Assembly: GCA_964617765.1 (NCBI GenBank)
Contig: CAZTZY010000065.1
Span: 1-18,737, forward strand
Direction of reading: 5' to 3'
Source: CAZTZY01 sp964617765
GTDB taxonomy: Bacteria; Pseudomonadota; Gammaproteobacteria; Pseudomonadales; DT-91
DNA: 18,737 nt
Positions 14,109 through 18,737 of this stretch are shown here, in pieces (within the stretch, counting starts at the first letter, position 1; each line of letters begins with the position of its first letter). A program made the translations under genes and the position numbers. The notes below the pieces were generated by a model. That model saw only the letters and a program-made list of their open reading frames with translations. It did not search any database and was not told the DNA's origin.

Positions 14109-15704
14109 TTAAAGTGTCCCGAGTGTAAAATCCGGCGGTATTAATACAGTATCTTTTGCTTCAGGCAACAAGCCCGGATAATTCAGTGTGTAATGCAAGC
14201 CCCGGCTTTCCTTGCGACTAATGGCTGAATGCACAATGAGTTCTGCAACCACAATCAGGTTGCGCAGTTCAACCAAATCACTGCTGACATGGTAATGTTT
14301 GTAATAATCCCGCACTTCTTTTTTGATCAGGGTGATCCGGTCTAACGCTCTTTGTAAGCGTTTATCACTTCTTACAATGCCAACATAATCCCACATTACT
14401 TGCCGTAATTCATGCCAGCAATGGGATATGGTGATATCTTCATCAGAGGTGGTTACGCGTGATTCATCCCAATTGGCGCTGTGTTTGGGTATCGCAACAT
14501 TATTTATATTGCCCAGAATGAAATCGGCGGCAGAGCGGGCATAAACGAGACATTCCAGGAGGGAATTACTGGCCATGCGGTTAGCGCCGTGCAGGCCGGT
14601 AAAGGTGGTTTCACCTAAAGCCAATAATCCGGCAAGATCTGTGCAGCCATGATTATCAATAACAATTCCGCCGCAACTATAGTGGGCCGCAGGTACCACG
14701 GGTATGGCCTCTTTGGTGATATCAATGCCTAATTCAAGGCAGCGCTGGCTAACATTGGGAAAATGACTATGAATAAATTCGGCCGGTTTGTGGCTGATGT
14801 CGAGATACACACAATCCAGACCAAGGCGTTTCATTTCATGGTCAATGGCACGGGCGACAATGTCGCGGGGTGCCAGTTCTCCGCGTTCATCAAAGCGTTG
14901 CATAAAGCGCTCGCCATTGGGCAATTTTAATAATCCACCTTCGCCGCGCATGGCTTCGGTTATTAAAAACGATTTGGCTTTGGGGTGATATAGGCAGGTT
15001 GGGTGGAACTGGTTGAATTCCATATTGGCAATGCGGCAGCCGGCTCGCCAGGCCATGGCAATGCCATCGCCACTATTGCCTTCGGGATTCGTGCTATAAA
15101 GATAAACCCGGCTCGCACCGCCCGTAGCCAGCACCGTATATTTTGCCTGAAAGGTATCGACTTCATCGCGTTTGGTATCAAGGATATAGGCACCGGTACA
15201 ACGCTGGTTTTCAGAAATTGAATCGATGGCAATGTGATGTTCAAAAAAGGTGATGTTGGGCTGGGCCGAAGCCTGGCCAATCAGTGTTGTGGAAACAGCT
15301 TTGCCAGTTGCATCCGCAGCATGGAGGATGCGGCGATGGCTGTGCCCACCTTCCTGAGTCAGATGAAAGTCATCGCGGTTTTTATCGGTGCGCCGGTCAA
15401 ATTCAACACCCATATCGACCAGCCATTCAATAGCGGCTTTACTGTTTTCAACGGTAAAGCGCACAGCTTCCTCATTACATAACCCGCCGCCAGCAATCAT
15501 GGTGTCTCGTACATGAGATTCAATGCTGTCCTTATCATCCAGAACTGCAGCAATACCCCCTTGGGCATAATAAGTACTGCCTTCGGTAACAGCATTTTTA
15601 CAGATAATGGCCACTTTCAGTGTTTTGGCCAGGCTTAAGGCAAGGCATAAGCCGGATGCACCACTGCCAATAATAAGAACATCGTAAATATAGTGTCGAT
15701 TCAT
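14109..15704 (-). CDS. nadB: L-aspartate oxidase
   Basis: NadB is the FAD enzyme that oxidises L-aspartate to iminoaspartate, the first step of de novo NAD synthesis; NadA then makes quinolinate. The 531-residue protein has the dinucleotide-binding GSGASG at 13-18 and the family segment STYYAQGGIAAV (43-54). The substrate-site regions are EGGHSHRRILH (118-128), NQFHPTCL (231-238), RGEGG (253-257), APRDIVARAID (278-288) and PAAHYSCGG (338-346). These cover the conserved Glu, His and Arg residues of the succinate dehydrogenase/NadB superfamily. The C-terminal helical domain is intact. The ATG at 15704 lacks a strong Shine-Dalgarno. It is divergent from rpoE, as in Pseudomonas, and a candidate promoter is listed separately. 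Confidence 0.97.
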   Translation of the reverse strand: MNRHYIYDVLIIGSGASGLCLALSLAKTLKVAIICKNAVTEGSTYYAQGGIAAVLDDKDSIESHVRDTMIAGGGLCNEEAVRFTVENSKAAIEWLVDMGVEFDRRTDKNRDDFHLTQEGGHSHRRILHAADATGKAVSTTLIGQASAQPNITFFEHHIAIDSISENQRCTGAYILDTKRDEVDTFQAKYTVLATGGASRVYLYSTNPEGNSGDGIAMAWRAGCRIANMEFNQFHPTCLYHPKAKSFLITEAMRGEGGLLKLPNGERFMQRFDERGELAPRDIVARAIDHEMKRLGLDCVYLDISHKPAEFIHSHFPNVSQRCLELGIDITKEAIPVVPAAHYSCGGIVIDNHGCTDLAGLLALGETTFTGLHGANRMASNSLLECLVYARSAADFILGNINNVAIPKHSANWDESRVTTSDEDITISHCWHELRQVMWDYVGIVRSDKRLQRALDRITLIKKEVRDYYKHYHVSSDLVELRNLIVVAELIVHSAISRKESRGLHYTLNYPGLLPEAKDTVLIPPDFTLGTL

Positions 15705-15747
15705 GAGTTTCTGGCTAGGTCTGCTGGTTTAATAAGTGAATGAGGTA

Positions 15748-15777
15748 ATTATAATGTGTGGCTATTATAGATGGTAA
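15748..15777 (-). promoter_or_regulatory. Candidate sigma-70 promoter of nadB
   Basis: On the minus strand TTACCA (complement of 15772-15777) and TATAAT (complement of 15748-15753) are 18 bp apart, matching four and six of six consensus positions. Transcription would start near 15741, giving a leader of about 37 nt. A second TATAAT (complement of 15764-15769) lies 16 bp upstream but has no good -35. Confidence 0.45.
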
Positions 15778-15793
15778 TAGTAACAATAAAGAT

Positions 15794-15815
15794 TGCCTTG
15801 AGTTTTGCAAAGGCA
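15794..15815. repeat. Inverted repeat in the nadB-rpoE divergent region
   Basis: TGCCTT (15794-15799) and AAGGCA (15810-15815) form 6-bp arms around a 10-nt centre. The element is upstream of both the nadB promoter candidate and the rpoE sigma-E promoter, and a T-rich tract follows it on the + strand. It may be an operator. A terminator role is less likely, as no transcript is expected to reach it from upstream on the + strand. Confidence 0.35.
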
Positions 15816-15850
15816 GGATTTTGATTTTTTTCATATTTTAAATCGTTTAT

Positions 15851-15878
15851 GAACTTATCCGGGGTAATCGTGTCCTAA
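15851..15878 (+). promoter_or_regulatory. Sigma-E (RpoE/AlgU) autoregulatory promoter
   Basis: GAACTT at 15851-15856 is the canonical sigma-E/AlgU -35 element. After a 16-bp spacer, TCCTAA at 15873-15878 resembles the -10 (TCTGA/TCTAA type). Transcription would start near 15885. Self-activation of this operon by its own sigma factor is established in E. coli and Pseudomonas. With this start site, the ATG at 15893 would have almost no leader, which favours the ATG at 15926 for rpoE. Confidence 0.78.
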
Positions 15879-15925
15879 AAAGCATGTAGTAAATGCTGGA
15901 TCCGGATTTTCATTTGGGAGTGTGT

Positions 15926-16525
15926 ATGGCTGATGATTCAGCGCAGCGTGATTCAGACCAACAGTTGGTAAAGCGTGTACAGCAGGGTGATAAACGGGCT
16001 TTTGATCTTCTGGTGTTGAAATATCAACATAGAATCGCAGGATTGGTGAGTCGGTTTATTCATGATTCCCATGAGGTTCAGGATGTCACTCAAGAGGCAT
16101 TTATCAAAGCCTATAGGGCATTGCCAGGGTTTCGAGGTGAAAGTCAGTTTTATACCTGGTTGTACCGCATTGCGATTAATACAGCCAAAAACTATCTGGT
16201 TGCGCGCAAACGTCGTCCGCCCAGTGGTGATATTGATATCGAAGATGCCATGTTTTTTGAAGATCAAAGCGCACTGAAGGATGTAGCTTCTCCTGAGCGT
16301 AATTTGATGAGTGAGCAATTAATGGCGGTAGTGAATGAGGCTATTAAATTGTTACCAGAAGATTTACGTACTGCTCTGACTTTGCGTGAATATGATGATT
16401 TAAGTTATGAAGAAATTGCTGAAGTCATGGAATGCCCGGTCGGAACAGTAAGATCACGTATTTTTCGGGCTCGTGAAATGGTTGATGAAAAAATTAAACC
16501 GCTGGTCGAAACATTGGGTATTTAG
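15926..16525 (+). CDS. rpoE: Extracytoplasmic stress sigma factor RpoE (AlgU/AlgT)
   Basis: This ECF sigma factor directs RNA polymerase to envelope-stress genes and, in Pseudomonas, alginate genes. From the ATG at 15926 it has 199 residues. Region 2 (about 27-94) includes FDLLVLKYQHRI, DVTQEAFIKAYRAL and FYTWLYRIAINTAKN. Region 4 (about 131-183) includes LPEDLRTALTLREYDDLSYE and the recognition helix CPVGTVRSRIFRARE. I chose 15926 rather than the in-frame ATG at 15893 for three reasons. A GGGAG ribosome site sits 5 nt before it. The resulting N-terminus (DQQLVKRVQQGDK) matches AlgU in length. The sigma-E promoter would leave the earlier ATG only about 8 nt of leader. It heads the rse operon, and RseA should hold it at the membrane when unstressed. 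Confidence 0.96.
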   Translation: MADDSAQRDSDQQLVKRVQQGDKRAFDLLVLKYQHRIAGLVSRFIHDSHEVQDVTQEAFIKAYRALPGFRGESQFYTWLYRIAINTAKNYLVARKRRPPSGDIDIEDAMFFEDQSALKDVASPERNLMSEQLMAVVNEAIKLLPEDLRTALTLREYDDLSYEEIAEVMECPVGTVRSRIFRAREMVDEKIKPLVETLGI

Positions 16526-16538
16526 TGTGGAGAATATT

Positions 16539-17141
16539 ATGAATGAACAACAGCAAGAAATCCTGTCAGCACTGTTTGATGGCGAGGCTAACGAATTTGA
16601 AACAAGGCGCCTGTTATCGGAGATTGATGCAGAATCTCTTGAGAAATGGCAACGGTTTCAATGGATTCGGGACACTGCCAAAAATAAAATGGTTGACTGC
16701 AATTTTACTGTTTCAGTGAGTGATGCTGTGGCTGCCCGGATTGCCAACGAACCTGATATAAAAATGAAAAAAACAGTAGTGTCAAAGGATCATTGGTTAA
16801 AACCCTTGTTGGGTTTTGCTACGGCAGCATCAGTCGCTTTTGTTGTTGTGTTAGGTGCGCAACAATTTGATCAGGGTGCGGTTTCAAATGATTCTGGTTT
16901 TATAGCGAATGGTAATGTCAGTGCCAGTCAATTGCCCATTTCCGGGGGCGTAGGTTTAAATACAGTGAGTGGTTCGGTTTCATCATCAGCACTGGATTAT
17001 GAAATCGAAGCGATTGATAAGCAAAAAGCGCTTGATAAAGACCGTATAAAATATTATCTGCAGCAGCATGCGCAGCAGGCAAGCTTTAATAATGGCAGGG
17101 GACTTTTGCCAATGGCAAGGATGTCGGAAGAGGAAAATTGA
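16539..17141 (+). CDS. rseA: Anti-sigma-E factor RseA (MucA)
   Basis: RseA is the single-pass inner-membrane anti-sigma factor that sequesters RpoE and is destroyed by stepwise proteolysis on envelope stress. The 200-residue protein has an N-terminal cytoplasmic anti-sigma domain (about 1-75; EILSALFDGEANEFETRRLL at 7-26 is the typical start, followed by WQRFQWIRD). One transmembrane helix lies at about 87-106, and a periplasmic domain of about 95 residues includes a Gly/Ser-rich stretch. An in-frame ATG at 16473 would extend it by 22 residues into rpoE. I reject that because GGAG at 16529-16532, 6 nt before the ATG at 16539, and the conserved N-terminus fit better. It lies 13 nt after rpoE and is cotranscribed. 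Confidence 0.93.
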   Translation: MNEQQQEILSALFDGEANEFETRRLLSEIDAESLEKWQRFQWIRDTAKNKMVDCNFTVSVSDAVAARIANEPDIKMKKTVVSKDHWLKPLLGFATAASVAFVVVLGAQQFDQGAVSNDSGFIANGNVSASQLPISGGVGLNTVSGSVSSSALDYEIEAIDKQKALDKDRIKYYLQQHAQQASFNNGRGLLPMARMSEEEN

Positions 17142-17146
17142 TCTAG

Positions 17147-18121
17147 ATGAAGCGGCTATTTTCAGTCTTCAGGATGATGTGTTGTGGTTTTATATTTTTT
17201 GCTGCTCAAGCCTATTCTCTAACACCAGCACAAGATCTTGTTGTAAAAATGTCACGCAGTGCCAAAACACTCTCTTATAAAGGATATTTTAGTTACGAGC
17301 GAGGAAAACAAAGCACCAGCTATAAAATTGTGCATTGGGTTCATGATGATATAGAGAAGCAACGCCTGGTTTTTCTTGATGGCAAGCCATTTGAAATCAT
17401 AAACGATGGCCATAGTGTGCAATGTATCCATGCCGGTGATGTGCAGGATGCAAATGCAATTCATTCTGTCAGTGCTAATCCTGTTGCTGTTTTGAGCACG
17501 TCTCTGGCTTCTATCTGGGAAAATTATAATGTAGAGATTGCGGGTACAACTCGCATTGCTGATCGTCAGGTAACCCGTGTGCAATTAACACCTAAAGACC
17601 AACATCGTTACCCCTTTGTATTTTTTGTTGATGATGAAACGGGATTGATGTTGAAAATGATCATATTAAATAGTCAGCAACAACCTTTGGAGCGTTTTCA
17701 TTTTGTGACGGTGGAGTATAGCGGTGTTACTGAAAGTGATTTAATTCCACAGATCAAGGATTACAAAATAGCTAACCATGTCAATCCATTGACTGAAACG
17801 CATAATGCCAACGAAAAAGTGTGGGATATAAAATGGCGGCCCAAAGGTTTTGTTCAAGAAAAATCGAAAATGATGAATTGGGGTGTTGATGTTGTAGACC
17901 AGCAGGTTTATATGTTTTCCGATGGTTTGAGTGCATTTTCTATCTTTGTTGAACCTTTTGAGGGCGAAGTAAAAGGAGATATTTCAAGCCAGGTGGGCAG
18001 TACTTCTGCAATATCACATTACGTGCAATTTTCCGGAAAAATGTTTTTAGTGACGGTGGTAGGTGAGATTCCTATAATGACGGCCAAACAAATTGCATTA
18101 TCAATGAGACCATTATTATGA
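17147..18121 (+). CDS. rseB: Sigma-E regulatory protein RseB (MucB)
   Basis: RseB is a periplasmic protein that binds the periplasmic part of RseA, shielding it from the site-1 protease until it senses misplaced lipopolysaccharide or lipoproteins. The 324-residue protein has a signal peptide of about 1-24 (hydrophobic MCCGFIFFAAQAYS). A LolA-like N-terminal domain follows (about 27-210; SYKGYFSYERG at 43-53 is a typical family start). The smaller C-terminal domain covers about 220-322, with VVDQQVYMFSDGLSAFSIFVE characteristic of MucB. It has no catalytic residues. It begins 5 nt after rseA, and its TGA overlaps the rseC ATG by 4 nt (ATGA), so translation is coupled. Confidence 0.94.
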   Translation: MKRLFSVFRMMCCGFIFFAAQAYSLTPAQDLVVKMSRSAKTLSYKGYFSYERGKQSTSYKIVHWVHDDIEKQRLVFLDGKPFEIINDGHSVQCIHAGDVQDANAIHSVSANPVAVLSTSLASIWENYNVEIAGTTRIADRQVTRVQLTPKDQHRYPFVFFVDDETGLMLKMIILNSQQQPLERFHFVTVEYSGVTESDLIPQIKDYKIANHVNPLTETHNANEKVWDIKWRPKGFVQEKSKMMNWGVDVVDQQVYMFSDGLSAFSIFVEPFEGEVKGDISSQVGSTSAISHYVQFSGKMFLVTVVGEIPIMTAKQIALSMRPLL

Positions 18122-18603
18122 TTTGTGAGTCGGGTCGTGTTGTTTCCATAGAGAATAACTGGGTGTGGGTTGAGACTCATCAAACAACTACCTGTAAATC
18201 CTGTTCCGCTAAATCGGGTTGTGGCCAAGGTTTGATAAACAGTGTTTTTTCAGGCAAAAGGCATTATGTAAAAGTCTCAGCCAATGGCATTAAGGATACA
18301 GTTAATTTACATGATGAAGTTGAGATAGCGATTCCTGAAAATGTCATGTTGCGCAGCTCATTTTTGATGTATTTCTTGCCATTGATATTGCTGATTCTGG
18401 GTGCTATTGCTGGCGAACAATTTATCATTGGCCGGGGTGACTTGGGTGCCATATCGGGTTCATTCTTCGGTTTTTCCCTTGCGGTAATATTTATTCGCTG
18501 GCATTCCAATAAAAATAGCTCCAATCCCGCTTATCAACCTGTGCTGCACCGAATTGTTCGGTCTGCATCTTTGTCAGCCCAACCCTTTATTTTTCAGGGT
18601 TAA
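18118..18603 (+). CDS. rseC: RseC/MucC family membrane protein
   Basis: RseC is an inner-membrane protein of the sigma-E operon with a modest positive effect on sigma-E in E. coli; relatives (RsxC-linked SoxR-reducing system, thiamine synthesis) suggest a redox role. The 161-residue protein has an N-terminal cytoplasmic cysteine-rich segment (CKSCSAKSGCGQG, Cys26, Cys29 and Cys35, plus Cys3) that could hold an Fe-S cluster or disulfide. Two transmembrane helices lie at about 82-103 and 107-126, with a basic cytoplasmic tail. Its start overlaps the rseB stop. The next gene is lepA; no mucD lies in between. A short inverted repeat (AACCCT/AGGGTT, 18581-18601) overlaps the stop but lacks a T-run. 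Confidence 0.9.
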   Translation: MICESGRVVSIENNWVWVETHQTTTCKSCSAKSGCGQGLINSVFSGKRHYVKVSANGIKDTVNLHDEVEIAIPENVMLRSSFLMYFLPLILLILGAIAGEQFIIGRGDLGAISGSFFGFSLAVIFIRWHSNKNSSNPAYQPVLHRIVRSASLSAQPFIFQG

Positions 18604-18710
18604 TTTACCCATTAAATGGCTTTAATCCTCGCGTTTTGTCAGTTGAACTATCTCCAATTAGGGGTTTAATGTAGAATCCGCCCTTTATTGTTATTAGCTA
18701 GAGCCATCCT

Positions 18711-18737
18711 GTGTCTGAATTATCCCATATCCGAAAT
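18711..18737 (+). CDS. lepA: Elongation factor 4 (LepA), first nine codons
   Basis: The window ends nine codons into this gene. A GTG start gives (M)SELSHIRN, matching the N-terminus of LepA proteins such as the Pseudomonas form, which continue into FSIIAHIDHGKST. LepA is a translational GTPase that remodels stalled or initiating ribosomes. lepA follows the muc/rse genes in Pseudomonas, which supports the call. No clear Shine-Dalgarno precedes the GTG. The 107-nt spacer has TAGAAT at 18672-18677 as a possible -10 without a convincing -35, so it may rely on read-through from the rse operon. Confidence 0.82.

Noticed and set aside
14788..15482. Several frames on the strand opposite nadB
   Set aside because: They mirror the strongly conserved NadB coding sequence, show no family motifs and have no ribosome sites; they are antisense shadows.
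16473..16538. 22-residue N-terminal extension of RseA starting inside rpoE
   Set aside because: The downstream ATG at 16539 has a good GGAG site and gives the conserved anti-sigma N-terminus; the extension is a shadow of rpoE coding sequence.
18581..18601. AACCCT/AGGGTT inverted repeat at the end of rseC as a terminator
   Set aside because: The stem is only 6 bp with a 9-nt loop and is followed by AATTTACCC, not a T-run. It overlaps the coding end, so a chance repeat is as likely.

Overview
The window reads as a gammaproteobacterial chromosome segment made almost entirely of conserved housekeeping genes. Gene content and order resemble Pseudomonas and its relatives. The A+T-leaning codons and weak Shine-Dalgarno sites would suit a Cellvibrio-like or marine relative rather than Pseudomonas itself. 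That placement is an inference from protein motifs and synteny, not from a search.

Region 1 (1-9146, + strand) is the classic block ndk, rlmN, pilW/pilF, rodZ, ispG, hisS, yfgM, bamB, der. Spacers are mostly 2-26 nt, so it probably acts as one long operon or a set of overlapping ones. Products cover nucleotide balance, 23S rRNA/tRNA methylation, type IV pilus assembly, cell shape, isoprenoid synthesis, histidyl-tRNA charging, outer-membrane protein assembly and ribosome assembly. The only sizeable spacer, bamB-der (76 nt), holds a 12-bp direct repeat and a possible 20-codon upstream ORF ending 9 nt before der.

Region 2 (9147-12312) is the less conserved part. It has an unrecognised exported coiled-coil protein (+), an alpha/beta hydrolase (-) and uracil-DNA glycosylase ung (+). 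It ends in a 415-nt gap between the converging ends of ung and ygfZ, with no clear gene but several structured elements.

Region 3 (12313-15704) holds ygfZ (-), the overlapping pair sdhE-ygfX (+) and nadB (-). SdhE attaches FAD to flavoproteins, NadB is a flavoenzyme of NAD synthesis, and YgfZ supports Fe-S enzymes, so this is a redox-cofactor neighbourhood.

Region 4 (15705-18737, + strand) is the envelope-stress operon rpoE(algU)-rseA(mucA)-rseB(mucB)-rseC(mucC), followed by the first nine codons of lepA. A near-consensus sigma-E promoter lies upstream of rpoE and argues for the second of two in-frame ATGs as the start. The periplasmic protease gene mucD, which in Pseudomonas sits between mucC and lepA, is absent here.

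I found no rRNA, tRNA, CRISPR array, insertion sequence or prophage. I see no convincing new multi-gene system. The best unexplained items are the exported coiled-coil protein at 9189-10040, the 415-nt gap at 11898-12312 and the repeat/upstream ORF ahead of der.
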